A DNA stretch of 64,000 nt from Paenibacillus thalictri (GCF_004307995.1 NZ_SIRE01000015.1:124001-188000), one strand, 5' to 3'. Positions 1 through 9,207 are shown, counted from the stretch's first letter. Numbers and translations: made by a program. Notes: generated by a model from the letters alone, not told the origin.

Positions 1-1
1 C

Positions 2-2284
2 TTTTTCAAAAAATTAGTGCTGCTCAGCTGCGTGATCGGGATATTTCCCGTTATCCTGCTAGGTTACCTGTCTTTTCACAAGTCGTCCTCCATCTTGCAG
101 GAAGAGGTTACGTCCAGCAAACGCCTGATCCTAAAGCAGAACAAGGAAAAAGTAGAATATTTGCTGAAAACGATCGACACGCTGACGACCCGGACCATCA
201 GCGGGCCTGTCACGACCAACACGATCTCGATGCAGACGGTGCTTGGGTTTCCTTTTGATTATGAATACCAGAACGTGTTCGAGAAGCTGATCTATGAGCT
301 TGTGCAGATTCAGGTGTTCGAGCTGGGGATTCAAGACGTCAACATGATGAGTTACCGGCAAAATTGGGTTGTCGAAGGCGGCGCGATCTACCCGATGAAC
401 GGCCGCCCTCTCATCGAAGCCCACGACGCTTACTTGTACAAGCTGCAGTCCATGCTGCAGTCGTACCGGGACGACTCCCGCCGTTCTTATTGGAAGCTGA
501 TTCAGGACGACAAGGCCGGTTATGTGCTTAAGCTCATTAAGCATATTCCCTTGAACTCCACCAACCCGGACGGCATCATCACCGTGAATGTGCCGATGCC
601 GGAAATCGGCAAACGTCTGACCGGCGATGCCGACGAAGGCCACACGTTTATCCTTGACGATACGGGCGCAGTGCTGGCCAGCTCCAATAGCGAGGACATC
701 GGCGGCAGCATGCAGGGCGAAAGCTACTATCAGCAAATTGCCGGCAGCGAAGAGCAGGAAGGTTTTTTTGTATTCGACCAGCACAATCAGAAATATGTCG
801 TCAATTACAATCATGCCTTGTACAACAATTGGACGTACGTTTCAATCACGCCTTTAGAGCATTTGATGAGCAAATCGGACGGCATCAAGCTGTATACAAT
901 TCTTTTTGCGGCTATCCTGATTGTTCTTGTCATTACAACATCGGTCATCGTTTCGCATCGGCTCTACTCGCCCATTCATCAAATTTACCGTTCGATCCAG
1001 CCGGATCGCAGGCAAATGCAGAACAACGAGCTGAATTATATCGGCGAGCATTTGACCGAGCTGACGCGCTCCAGCACAAGGCTCAAAGATGAAATCGGGC
1101 TGCTGCACAATCAGACGCGCGAATTTTTCGTATTAAAGCTGCTGCTTGGAGATATGAAGCTGGATTCGGTCGAAGAGCAGCTGGAACAACACGAATTTCC
1201 GGCGGGCTGGGACCAGTGGTGCGTGCTGGCGGTGCAGATCGATACGCTGGAGAACACCCGTTATACCGATAAAGACTTGGACCTGATGTTGTACGCCATC
1301 CACAATATCATCGAGGAGCTTGTGCCCCAGCCGATGCGGTTAAGCCCGGTCATTTTAAGCCAGGGACTTGTCCTGATTCTTGGCGGCGGACTGGACGAGG
1401 AAACGCCGTTTAAGGTGCAGGTGTTTAATAAAACCGAAGAAATCCGCAGTACCGTCAAACAATACTTGAATTTAAAAATCAGCATCGGCATCAGCAGACA
1501 ATATACCAGCTTTATCTACGCGCCGCTGGCTTACCAGGAGAGCTTGGACGCGTTGGCTTACCGGGTAAGACTGGGCTCGGAATCGATTTTGTTTATCGAC
1601 GAGGTGGAGCCCGGTTCGGAGCATACGTTTCGTTATCCCAAGGAGCTGGAATTTCAAATTATGGAGGCGATCAAGCAGTCGAATCAGGATCTCGCGAAGG
1701 AAAGATTGCATGCGATTATCGCCCATTTTTTTGAAAAGCTCGTTCACCACTACGACTACCAGCATATTATCGGACGGCTGTTTCACAACTTGACCGGGCT
1801 TGTTCAGGATGCAGGCGCGTCGGTACAGGAAGTATTCGATAAGGAGATTTTTTCTTCGGATCTGCTGGTGCGCATGCATACGTCCGAGCAGGTCGAGGCC
1901 TGGTTCTGGAAGCAGATTATCGAACCCCTGCTCATCTGGACCGAAGAGCGCCAGCGCAAGCAGGACGTCAACATATCCAAGCTGATGATTGCCGAGGTCG
2001 AGCAGCATTACGATCAGGATTTGAGCGTTGAAATGTTTGCCGCGCGTCTTCATTACCATCCGAGTTATATCAGCCGGGTATTTAAGAAAGACACGGGAGT
2101 GAATTTCTCCGAGTACTTGTCGAATTATCGAATCGAAATTGCGAAGCGCTGGCTTGCGGAAACGGATATGAAAATTGCGGACATCGCCGAAAAGCTTCAA
2201 TACAGCACCGCTTCCAACTTCAACCGCAACTTTAAGAAAACCGTGCAAATCACGCCAAGCCAGTATCGCGAACAATATAAATAG
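2..2284 (+). CDS. Membrane-bound AraC-family regulator (5' partial)
   Basis: The frame is open to the window edge (FFKKL precedes the GTG at 17), so the true start lies outside. The N-terminus has a membrane segment, then an extracellular sensor-like region, a second membrane segment near residues 290-315, a cytoplasmic linker and a C-terminal AraC double helix-turn-helix (last ~100 residues, with HPSYISRVFKKDTG and ASNFNRNFKK). This is the YesN/LytT-like one-protein sensor-regulator layout common in Paenibacillus sugar loci. It lies 11 bp upstream of the hydrolase gene at 2296 and on the same strand. It probably senses a glycan-derived ligand and activates the neighbouring hydrolases and sulfatase; that role is inferred from position. 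Confidence 0.85.
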   Translation, partial: FFKKLVLLSCVIGIFPVILLGYLSFHKSSSILQEEVTSSKRLILKQNKEKVEYLLKTIDTLTTRTISGPVTTNTISMQTVLGFPFDYEYQNVFEKLIYELVQIQVFELGIQDVNMMSYRQNWVVEGGAIYPMNGRPLIEAHDAYLYKLQSMLQSYRDDSRRSYWKLIQDDKAGYVLKLIKHIPLNSTNPDGIITVNVPMPEIGKRLTGDADEGHTFILDDTGAVLASSNSEDIGGSMQGESYYQQIAGSEEQEGFFVFDQHNQKYVVNYNHALYNNWTYVSITPLEHLMSKSDGIKLYTILFAAILIVLVITTSVIVSHRLYSPIHQIYRSIQPDRRQMQNNELNYIGEHLTELTRSSTRLKDEIGLLHNQTREFFVLKLLLGDMKLDSVEEQLEQHEFPAGWDQWCVLAVQIDTLENTRYTDKDLDLMLYAIHNIIEELVPQPMRLSPVILSQGLVLILGGGLDEETPFKVQVFNKTEEIRSTVKQYLNLKISIGISRQYTSFIYAPLAYQESLDALAYRVRLGSESILFIDEVEPGSEHTFRYPKELEFQIMEAIKQSNQDLAKERLHAIIAHFFEKLVHHYDYQHIIGRLFHNLTGLVQDAGASVQEVFDKEIFSSDLLVRMHTSEQVEAWFWKQIIEPLLIWTEERQRKQDVNISKLMIAEVEQHYDQDLSVEMFAARLHYHPSYISRVFKKDTGVNFSEYLSNYRIEIAKRWLAETDMKIADIAEKLQYSTASNFNRNFKKTVQITPSQYREQYK

Positions 2285-2295
2285 GGAGCGATAAG

Positions 2296-3858
2296 ATGAG
2301 ACAGATCAGCTATTTGCCCGCCAGCAGAGTGATTTCATCGGAGGCGCAGCTGCCCGAGGGCAAAAGTATTGCCAGAGGCTGGAGCGCCGTACAAGTCGGC
2401 GAAGGGAACGGCCGGATGGAGCTGGAATGGCGGTGCCCGGACGGGGGCGGCCCGCTGGAGCCGAAACGTGCTACCATGGAAGGGAGCCCTGCGGAGGTTT
2501 CCAACCCAAACTCGCCGTTGGACCTTTCACAGGGAGACGGACAAGGTGTCGATGGGATCAGCCGGGGCAGCCGCCTGCGGATTACGGTGGCGCTGGATTA
2601 CCGGGACGCGCAGCAAGTAGAGGTCACGCTGCGCCAATCTAACGTGACGATCGGCGCGATCGATATCCGTTATGCCTACGTATTTCAACCGTTCGAGCTG
2701 GCTCTTACCGCGGAGCAGACGGCCGCTGTGCTCAGCGAAGGCTTGTGCCTCACATTGCGCGGCGGCAGCCAGCCCTTATGGGTGTTCGATACGCTGGATG
2801 GCGTGGAGGAACGGGTGCTGTTCGCCCCGCATCTGCTGATCGGCGAACCCGAGTCGCATGTGGAGGAAGCCATGCACACGATGCTGTCGCTGTCCTCGCT
2901 GCAGCCTTTTGGCTGGATGGAGGGCTGCGTGCTGGACGGGCTGCACAGCTTGCGGGCGCTGCTCGGCGATAGCCGTGTCGACCCGGCGCTTGATCTGCAT
3001 TTTCGCCAATTTTTTAACGACCGCGGCGATCTGCTGTACGAGGATTTGCACGGACAGAAAGCCGACGGTACGTTTACGACGATTGAAGCGACGTTACCAG
3101 TCGCCGTCATTGCGCAGTATCGCCCCGAGCATCCTGTCATCGACAAGGCGGTAGCTTTTTTCAAGGCCAAGGGGATGAAAGACGGCAAAGCCGTTGTGGA
3201 CGATGACATGGTGTCCGCGGAAGGCTCTTACACCGTCGCTTATCCGCTGGCCGTAATCGCCAAACGCCGCGGGCGCAAAGACTTGGCCGAGCAGGCGATC
3301 GCGCAGGTGCTGCTGCGCCGGGACTGTCTGGCGCGGGACCGCCACGTCTACCTGCGTTATATGATGCGTTCGCAGGAGCATACGTTCCGCAGCTGGGCCC
3401 GGGCATTCGCGTGGTATTGCCTCGGCCTTGTGAAGACGTGCAGCGAGCTGCTCGATTCGCCGTTCGCCCAGCTTGCAGGAATGGGCGAGCTGCAGGCGGA
3501 GATCGCCCGTATCGCTCAGGTCGCTGCCGATTGGAGACAGCCGGGCGGGTTGTGGTCGTGCTTTTTGGACGACGCTTCCACGGGTATCGATACATCCGGC
3601 TCGGCAGGCATCTCCGCGGCGCTGGCGCTGGCGGCCAGACGCGGGCTGCTGCCCGCCTCTTATATGGAGCTGGCACGGGACAATCTGCAAGCACTCTCCG
3701 TATATTTGACGCCGGACGGGCTGATGAGCGGCGTCGCTCAGCATAATGCCGGAGGCATGGAGCTGCAGCGCAGCGGCTACCGGGTCATCTCGCAGATGGG
3801 GCTTGGCCTGTGGACGCAGTTGTATGCGCAGGTGAATGCGGAGCGGCAGCCAGAGTAA
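2296..3858 (+). CDS. GH88/GH105-like hydrolase, divergent
   Basis: A 520-residue protein without a clear signal peptide, so probably cytoplasmic. The first ~190 residues look beta-rich and are not recognised. The rest resembles the (alpha/alpha)6 barrel of unsaturated uronyl/rhamnogalacturonyl hydrolases: SWARAFAWYCLGL matches the WaRGnaW motif of GH105, and the GLWSCFLDD and TSGSAGISAALA stretches match the barrel's C-terminal helices. Known relatives remove the 4,5-unsaturated uronic acid left by polysaccharide lyases. The catalytic aspartates are not as clear as in the protein at 4139-5245, so a different specificity is possible. It follows the AraC gene after 11 bp, probably in one transcript. 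Confidence 0.6.
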   Translation: MRQISYLPASRVISSEAQLPEGKSIARGWSAVQVGEGNGRMELEWRCPDGGGPLEPKRATMEGSPAEVSNPNSPLDLSQGDGQGVDGISRGSRLRITVALDYRDAQQVEVTLRQSNVTIGAIDIRYAYVFQPFELALTAEQTAAVLSEGLCLTLRGGSQPLWVFDTLDGVEERVLFAPHLLIGEPESHVEEAMHTMLSLSSLQPFGWMEGCVLDGLHSLRALLGDSRVDPALDLHFRQFFNDRGDLLYEDLHGQKADGTFTTIEATLPVAVIAQYRPEHPVIDKAVAFFKAKGMKDGKAVVDDDMVSAEGSYTVAYPLAVIAKRRGRKDLAEQAIAQVLLRRDCLARDRHVYLRYMMRSQEHTFRSWARAFAWYCLGLVKTCSELLDSPFAQLAGMGELQAEIARIAQVAADWRQPGGLWSCFLDDASTGIDTSGSAGISAALALAARRGLLPASYMELARDNLQALSVYLTPDGLMSGVAQHNAGGMELQRSGYRVISQMGLGLWTQLYAQVNAERQPE

Positions 3859-3906
3859 GCTCAGACACCGGTCACAGAAGGCGTAGAAAAAACGTCAAGA
3901 AATAAA

Positions 3907-3958
3907 TGAAAGGCCTCCTATTGTTTAGATGGTGTCTAACAATAGGAGGCCTATTTCA
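3907..3958. repeat. Palindromic element with IS3-like ends
   Basis: A near-perfect 52-bp palindrome, TGAAAGGCCTCC...GGAGGCCTATTTCA, with loop TAGATGGTGTCTA. It is enclosed by a second pair of arms (AAAAACGTC near 3888 and GACGTTTTT near 3969). A relative lies at 37561-37611 with the same TGAA start, TAGATGRTGTCT centre and outer arms. The arms resemble, from memory, IS3/IS150-family terminal repeats (TGTCTAAC...GGGGTGCAGTTCA). It sits between convergent genes and could also end transcription. Confidence 0.6.
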
Positions 3959-4138
3959 TGCTCGCCCGACGTTTTTAGATCCTTGAGGTTGCTTTTGCAC
4001 GTTGCCCGAAATGAGCGTTGGGAGTAAGCCACCCCACATTCATGTCTTCATTTCGCACATCACATTCAACCGCGCTCCGAACGCATATCATCCGGCGTCA
4101 CATCCCCTTCCTCGAACGACTGGCCGCCCCGCTAACGT

Positions 4139-5245
4139 TTACAACCCTTCGTGAAAAAGCGCTTCCGCAAGCAAAACGATCGTAAGAGCTTGTCCATAAG
4201 CGGTCGGCGCGATCGCGATTTTTTTGTAGTCTTCTTTTTCCTTGCCGATCGGCGTTCCTGCGGAAACATTCAGCACCGTGCCGTCTTCGGAAATGTTCCG
4301 TAATACGGCGGCAACCGCTTTACGGCAGGGCTCCATATAGCTGGAATCGAGCAGACCCATGCGGATGCCCTTGAGCATACCGGCGGCAATCGCAGCCGAG
4401 CCGGAAACCTCGGTGTAACTGTCGCTGTCATCCAGCAGCGTATGCCATAACCCGTCAGCGCTCTGCAGCTGCACCAGCCGGTCAACCTGCGTTTTATAAG
4501 TATCGCCGATCAGACGGCGGGACTCCGCCGGTATCGCATCCCGGACGATGTCGAGATATTCGGGAGCGGCCAGCGTGTACCAGCTGTTACCGCGGCACCA
4601 GTGGGCTTCGCTGAAGTTGTTTGCATTTTTGAAATCATAACCGTGATAAAACAAACCGCTCTCGCGGTGAAAAATATATTCAATATGAACGGCGAATTGA
4701 TGATCGGCCTCCGCGATCCACGCCGGATTATTGTACTTTTGGCCCATCTTGGCGGTAAACAGGACAACCATAAATAAAGTATCGATCCAAATCTCCTGAT
4801 CGTGCAGATTGACCGTCGATTTTGAGGTATCGCCGGAAGTCACGTGCTGAATGCCGTTTTCTTTCGTCCGCGGGCAGTCTTTCTCCACCCATTGCATCCA
4901 TTCCAAGGCGAGCTTCTCGATTTGCGGTAAATCCATCAAAGTAAGCAGCGGCGCGGTTGTGTTTACATTATGCAAAGGAAGGCCGCGGGCGATCTGCTCT
5001 TCAGCCCAATTCGCGAAATATTCGCGGAAATCGCCAAAGCCCTCTTGGTTCGTAAGTTTATTCAGTCCGTACAACCCGATACCTTGCGGCCAGTCCCATT
5101 CCTCCATGCCAAAATCCCGCGGATAATAACCGAGCACCTTGCCCTCTTCGGCCAACGCCTTGAATTCGCTTTCATTGTCCGGCCTTTTTAAATTCATCAA
5201 TTGATTGATAATTTTCTTCAGCTCTTGTCGAATGACTTCCTGCAT
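4139..5245 (-). CDS. Unsaturated rhamnogalacturonyl/uronyl hydrolase (GH105-like)
   Basis: A 368-residue protein, the usual YteR/GH105 length, with no signal peptide (cytoplasmic). EIWIDTLFM near residue 155 matches the YteR motif that carries the catalytic aspartate, and HWCRGNSWYTLA near 220 matches the family RGNxW motif. The enzyme would hydrate and cleave delta-4,5-unsaturated galacturonic or glucuronic acid from lyase products. It is 19 bp downstream of the sulfatase gene on the same strand, so the two are probably co-transcribed. The final sugar specificity cannot be read from the sequence. Confidence 0.85.
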   Translation of the reverse strand: MQEVIRQELKKIINQLMNLKRPDNESEFKALAEEGKVLGYYPRDFGMEEWDWPQGIGLYGLNKLTNQEGFGDFREYFANWAEEQIARGLPLHNVNTTAPLLTLMDLPQIEKLALEWMQWVEKDCPRTKENGIQHVTSGDTSKSTVNLHDQEIWIDTLFMVVLFTAKMGQKYNNPAWIAEADHQFAVHIEYIFHRESGLFYHGYDFKNANNFSEAHWCRGNSWYTLAAPEYLDIVRDAIPAESRRLIGDTYKTQVDRLVQLQSADGLWHTLLDDSDSYTEVSGSAAIAAGMLKGIRMGLLDSSYMEPCRKAVAAVLRNISEDGTVLNVSAGTPIGKEKEDYKKIAIAPTAYGQALTIVLLAEALFHEGL

Positions 5246-5264
5246 GATGATCAGCTCCTTCTTT

Positions 5265-6560
5265 TTACAAAAACGTAGACTCGCGGGGGCTCAAGCTTTC
5301 CGGCAAATTGATCCGGGCTCCTGGCGGAAAGGGTACGGGGCCGTTCAGCAGCGGGTCGCCGGTCTCTTCCATCCATTCTTTTAACCGCAAGCTCATCGTT
5401 TCATAGACATGCGAATATTTCTCATCCTTCGCCAAGTTGACGCGCTCGACAGGATCCAAAGCAAGATCAAACAGCATTTCCTCACAGTATGCTTCATCCT
5501 GCAGGCCATGCTGAAGCATAAACGACTTGGAACCGCCGTCGTCGATATTGGCGAGCGTCGGACGGAACCTGTCGCCAAATCTGCGGATATACTTGTAGCG
5601 GTCCGTTCGAACACAGCGCATCGGTTCATAGGCGGCATGGTAAGTGACCTCGGCGAACACCTCGGACCGGACGGAGTCCGTCTTGTTTTGCAGCAGCGGC
5701 AGCAGGGATACCCCTTGGGTATGTCCCGGCGCTTCGACTCCTATCATATCATAAATGGTAGGGAGCAGGTCTATATGGGAAACAAGACCATCGACCGCCC
5801 TCCCGTTGCTGAAAGAAGGATGTTTCATAATCAGCGAAACGCCAATGCCGGTATCATACAGATTGCACTTCATCCTCGGAAAAGCAGGCCCATGATCCGT
5901 TGTATAGATGATCAGCGTATCGTCTTCCAGACCGGACGACCGCACGGCTTCAAGCACAATCCCAACGCAAGCATCCATGGTTCGCGCCGACATCATATAA
6001 GCGGCTGTATCCTTGCGATTTTCTGCGGTATCCGCGAGCGGAAACGGCGGAATCACATAATCGGGGTTAATCGTCCCGTCCAGCTCAGGGAAATCCCGAT
6101 GTGTATTAAACATGCCAAACGATAGAAAAAAAGGCTGCTTTTTGCCGCTCGCTTGAATATATTCGGCCGCCAGCGCCGCGTTATGCAAATCGTCCTTATC
6201 GCTGCCCGCCGATTTCGCCAAAATGTGCCTATAGCCGATCGACGAGGCGTCAGCGGCTTCATGCTGAACACCGCATAACACGGTTTCGTACCCGAGGCCT
6301 TTCAGTTGGCGCACGACGTGCTGATCGTAGTTGTTAAGGGAGAACCCGCGATGCGCCAACCCTATCATGCCGTTGGAGTGGGGAACCATGCCGGTCAGCA
6401 GAGCAGAACGGCTGGGCGAACAAGTCGGTCCTGCACAGTAGGCGTGCCGGAACAAAACGCCTTCCCGGGCAAAAGCCATAACATTCGGAGTAGGAACCGC
6501 ATGTCCGTACGGTTCGATGTACCTTCCCGTATCGTGAGAGTGCATGTAAATGATATTCAT
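5265..6560 (-). CDS. Cysteine-type sulfatase (SGSH-like S1 family)
   Basis: A 431-residue sulfatase. The chosen ATG at 6560 is preceded by AGGAGGAG at 7 nt spacing; the longer frame to 6671 has no such site. Cys47 in CSPSR, followed by a leucine-threonine-glycine stretch, is the C-x-P-x-R signature converted to formylglycine; TTDHGPAF near residue 240 supplies metal ligands. The N-terminal region and CSPSR context resemble N-sulfoglucosamine sulfohydrolase-type enzymes. No signal peptide is seen, so it likely acts on imported oligosaccharides. It probably works with the downstream GH105-like hydrolase on a sulfated uronic-acid glycan. The cysteine form needs a maturase, not present in the window. 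Confidence 0.85.
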   Translation of the reverse strand: MNIIYMHSHDTGRYIEPYGHAVPTPNVMAFAREGVLFRHAYCAGPTCSPSRSALLTGMVPHSNGMIGLAHRGFSLNNYDQHVVRQLKGLGYETVLCGVQHEAADASSIGYRHILAKSAGSDKDDLHNAALAAEYIQASGKKQPFFLSFGMFNTHRDFPELDGTINPDYVIPPFPLADTAENRKDTAAYMMSARTMDACVGIVLEAVRSSGLEDDTLIIYTTDHGPAFPRMKCNLYDTGIGVSLIMKHPSFSNGRAVDGLVSHIDLLPTIYDMIGVEAPGHTQGVSLLPLLQNKTDSVRSEVFAEVTYHAAYEPMRCVRTDRYKYIRRFGDRFRPTLANIDDGGSKSFMLQHGLQDEAYCEEMLFDLALDPVERVNLAKDEKYSHVYETMSLRLKEWMEETGDPLLNGPVPFPPGARINLPESLSPRESTFL

Positions 6561-6650
6561 CAAAACATCTCCTCCTCTTTCTTGAAATAATCGGAAGGGC
6601 GGCTTCCGATTACGCCGCGAAACACTTCGCTGAAATACGTTGGCCTTATG
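6559..6650 (-). pseudogene. AraC C-terminal fragment abutting the sulfatase
   Basis: Read on the minus strand, this stretch encodes an AraC-type C-terminus (PTYFSEVFRGVIGSRPSDYF then KKEEEMF and stop). Its TGA overlaps the ATG of the sulfatase. The matching first helix-turn-helix is missing immediately upstream; a decayed AraC fragment lies at 6914-7340. It may be the tail of a regulator once coupled translationally to the sulfatase gene, now broken. Confidence 0.6.
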
Positions 6651-6669
6651 CATGCAAGTTGCACGCTCC

Positions 6670-6757
6670 AACGGTCAGGAGCGCCTTTATTTGTCAAAAA
6701 AATCGAAGTTATCATTTTTAACGGACGGGAGCGTCTTTATTTGCTCAAAAAAGTCGG
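6670..6757. repeat. Two-copy 50-bp-period direct repeat
   Basis: AACGGTCAGGAGCGCCTTTA at 6670 recurs as AACGGACGGGAGCGTCTTTA at 6720, followed in both by TTTG and an A-run. It lies within the decayed region between the sulfatase and the AraC remnant. No function is apparent. Confidence 0.5.
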
Positions 6758-6913
6758 GGAAACCCCGATGATAGGCCGAATAACAGCGCTGGTGTCCGCC
6801 CCATTAAGTAAACCGCAGATTTGGTTTACATTGCTGCGCGCAGGTCCGTTAGAGAGTAAGCCTCCTAACGTTGGGGATGCACAATGAATCGACAGTCTCA
6901 CTCAGTCCGTCCG

Positions 6914-7340
6914 TTATCCATTCGGATGGATTCTAAGTCCGGAACGGGTCGCCACGCATAAAAGAAGCTTGATCATTCCTGTGACGATACTTTGGTCAAG
7001 CGACTCTGATCCTGACAACATTGGCCCGTTGCCAGCAGACCCTTCGCCTTCTGAATGCGAAATTTGTTCAAATAGGAGGACAAACGTTTCCCCGGTCACC
7101 TTCTTAAACAGCTGGCTCAAATAATTGCGGCTGACGAACAATTGCTTCGCGATATCGGAAAACCTAATTTTTTGGGCATTAGAGAACATAATGTCTTCGG
7201 TATTAATGAAGCTCAACGTATTCCTTAACCTGCTGAATCAATTGATGGAACGCTTGCTTAGCTGCGGGAAATATTTCACCTTCTCCCCAAAAAAACGATA
7301 ACAACCATATTTTCATTATAATCCAAACGGATGGCCTTTC
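6914..7340 (-). pseudogene. Frameshifted AraC-family regulator remnant
   Basis: Minus-strand frames switch between recognisable pieces. One frame reads DYNENMVV, another gives FPAAKQAFHQLIQQVKEYVELH followed by a stop, and a third resumes with FSDIAKQLFVSRNYLSQLFKK, a typical first AraC helix-turn-helix. After FKKVTGETF the homology stops and the expected second helix-turn-helix is absent. At least two frameshifts and a deletion or replacement are needed to explain this. The surrounding stretch from about 6651 to 7638 holds no intact gene. Confidence 0.65.
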
Positions 7341-7500
7341 ACGGGTTATTTTCGACTTCGCATCCATGCAAAGGCTCATCTATGATGTTCGAGGCTACTG
7401 AATAAGTGGACGCTGCATGTGCGAAGTTATTCCCTAGGGTCGCTGGTTGTCTGCGAATTGCTTGGATGATACCCGCTTTATGGCGGGTGAAATTCGTGGA

Positions 7501-7558
7501 CAAAAGCGAACGCTGGCGCTGCTCCAGCATGATTTCACTCACTTCGCTGCTTTTTCAG
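7501..7558. repeat. Dispersed ~57-bp repeat, copy 1
   Basis: This stretch (AAAAGCGAACGCTGG... to ...TTCGCTGCTTTTTC) aligns without gaps to 42841-42898 at roughly three quarters identity. In both copies AAAAGC at one end is inverted as GCTTTTT at the other. It may be a small non-coding dispersed element of this genus. Confidence 0.5.
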
Positions 7559-7638
7559 TGACCTTATGATGTTGACGGCTCCTTATAGGCAAAAAATGGA
7601 CCCGCAGCAAGAGCTGCAAGTCCATCTTGTTTTTTGAG

Positions 7639-9174
7639 TTATTTCACAAACATATTTTCTGGAGTCCACGCCATGGTTTGGAAGGTATATCCGGCGGTGC
7701 CGGCTTGTCCGCTATTCCCGCTGGTACCGCCATTCCCACCATTCCCGCCGCTTGCTCCGCCTCCGCCGCCGCTGCTTGCGCTCGCAGTTCCGCCCGAAGG
7801 TAATCCGGCAGCACCTCCCATTACTAGCAACGATCCGCTGACGCTTGGGCTAGTCTTTGAAATCAGATGGATGATGCCCCCACCTCCGCCCCCGCCCCCT
7901 GCAACAGCCGTTCCATTGGTCGAGTAACCGTTTGAACCGTTGCCGCCAATCGCCCTAATGGTACCCGAGATGGCTAGGTTGCCCTTCGCTCCGATTACGA
8001 TGATTCCGCCGCCTCCGCCACCCGTCCCGGCAATTGTGGGACCGGGAGTTTGCGGATTTACCGCATCGGCGCCGTTCGCATTGATCGAGCCGGTTACATT
8101 CAAGGTAACATTGCCTTTTGCAACCATGACAAGCGAACCGCCTCCTTCTCCCCCTGTCGTAGTAGTCAGCCGTTTCCCCGCACCGCCCGCTGCCGCTCCC
8201 GGTAAAGTTAATTGCGCTGCTTGCAGTTGGGAAAGCCCCTTGCCGCCAACACCTAAACCCGATTCAGCCAACGATATGCCGGGATGCGGATTGCCGGCGC
8301 CGGTATCCTTGGCACCTGTGTCGACACTGATAATTCCCGAAATGTTGATATCGCCCGACGAGCGGATCATGGTGCCGCTTGGAACAATGAGAGTGCCTAA
8401 AATATTAATGGAGGAAAATTGTAAGCCTACTCTACCGCCTAGCGAACTGAAGCCGCTAGTTGTAGTTAAATCCGTGGTTGTACCCGCCGGTACATAAAAT
8501 GCACCATCCGATCCGTCACCATATAGGCTTGCACCTTCTGCGGCCGGGCCCTGCGGCCCTTGCGGGCCTGTTGCTCCTGTCGGGCCTTGCGGACCCATGG
8601 GACCGGCAGGCCCCGTCGCTCCTGCAGGGCCAACCGCTCCCGGGTCTCCGGGATCGCCCTTATCTCCCTTGTCTCCCTTCGCTCCTTGCGGTCCCGTCGC
8701 ACCCGCAGGGCCTATCGCTCCCGGGTCTCCGGGATCGCCTTTATCTCCCTTGTCTCCTTTCGCTCCTTGCGGTCCCGTCACACCCGCAGGGCCTATCGCT
8801 CCCGGATCCCCGGGATCGCCTTTATTCCCCTTGTCTCCCTTTGCTCCTTGCGGACCCGCCGCTCCCGCTGAGCCTACCGCTCCCGGGTCCCCGGGGTCGC
8901 CTTTCAAGCCTTGCGGCCCTGCTTGACCTGCCGTCCCCTGCGGACCTTGAAGTCCTACTGGTCCTTGGTCGCCTTTTAGCATCAACGTATACATTTTCTG
9001 ATTTGCCGCGCAGCTGCCGTCCGGCGCTATGAGATTGATTTGTCCATTGTCGCTGACGCAAATTGGAATGGAATCAAGCAAGGTCGACGCAGCTCCTGCT
9101 CCTTGCGGATAAATGCCAAATAATAAAAGGCCGATTGCCATCGCTGTTTTCATCATTAACTTTATATTTTTCAC
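7639..9174 (-). CDS. Secreted collagen-like protein with Gly-rich C-terminal domain
   Basis: A 511-residue protein with a signal peptide cleaved near AGAAS (residue ~29). After a short head, residues ~68-210 are uninterrupted Gly-X-Y triplets ([18 protein letters not shown] and similar), predicted to form a collagen triple helix. A C-terminal domain of ~300 residues follows with beta-type repeats and long glycine runs (GGGGGG). No LPXTG, SLH or membrane anchor is visible. It starts 33 bp after the SLH surface protein on the same strand. A trimeric surface fibre or exosporium-like filament is plausible; its partner is not known. Confidence 0.8.
   Translation of the reverse strand: MKNIKLMMKTAMAIGLLLFGIYPQGAGAASTLLDSIPICVSDNGQINLIAPDGSCAANQKMYTLMLKGDQGPVGLQGPQGTAGQAGPQGLKGDPGDPGAVGSAGAAGPQGAKGDKGNKGDPGDPGAIGPAGVTGPQGAKGDKGDKGDPGDPGAIGPAGATGPQGAKGDKGDKGDPGDPGAVGPAGATGPAGPMGPQGPTGATGPQGPQGPAAEGASLYGDGSDGAFYVPAGTTTDLTTTSGFSSLGGRVGLQFSSINILGTLIVPSGTMIRSSGDINISGIISVDTGAKDTGAGNPHPGISLAESGLGVGGKGLSQLQAAQLTLPGAAAGGAGKRLTTTTGGEGGGSLVMVAKGNVTLNVTGSINANGADAVNPQTPGPTIAGTGGGGGGIIVIGAKGNLAISGTIRAIGGNGSNGYSTNGTAVAGGGGGGGGIIHLISKTSPSVSGSLLVMGGAAGLPSGGTASASSGGGGGASGGNGGNGGTSGNSGQAGTAGYTFQTMAWTPENMFVK
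8627..8911 (-). repeat. 81-bp tandem repeat coding collagen triplets
   Basis: Units begin at 8627, 8708, 8789 and 8870 (the last partial), exactly 81 bp apart, encoding nine Gly-X-Y triplets each. The two central copies are nearly identical in DNA as well as protein, suggesting recent unequal exchange and likely length variation between strains. Confidence 0.9.
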
Positions 9175-9207
9175 GGGTCTCCAGCTCCTCTCGCATTATG
9201 TATCATG

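Noticed and set aside
1472-2275. 267-codon minus-strand frame
   Set aside because: Antisense to the AraC regulator; composition is that of a shadow frame.
5409-6125. 238-codon plus-strand frame
   Set aside because: Antisense to the sulfatase; no domain or ribosome site.
7339-7542. 67-codon minus-strand frame as a gene
   Set aside because: It runs through the dispersed repeat and into AraC remnants, has no ribosome site and matches no family.
8627-8911. Regular repeats as a CRISPR array
   Set aside because: Units are contiguous 81-bp coding repeats without spacers, reading as Gly-X-Y triplets.
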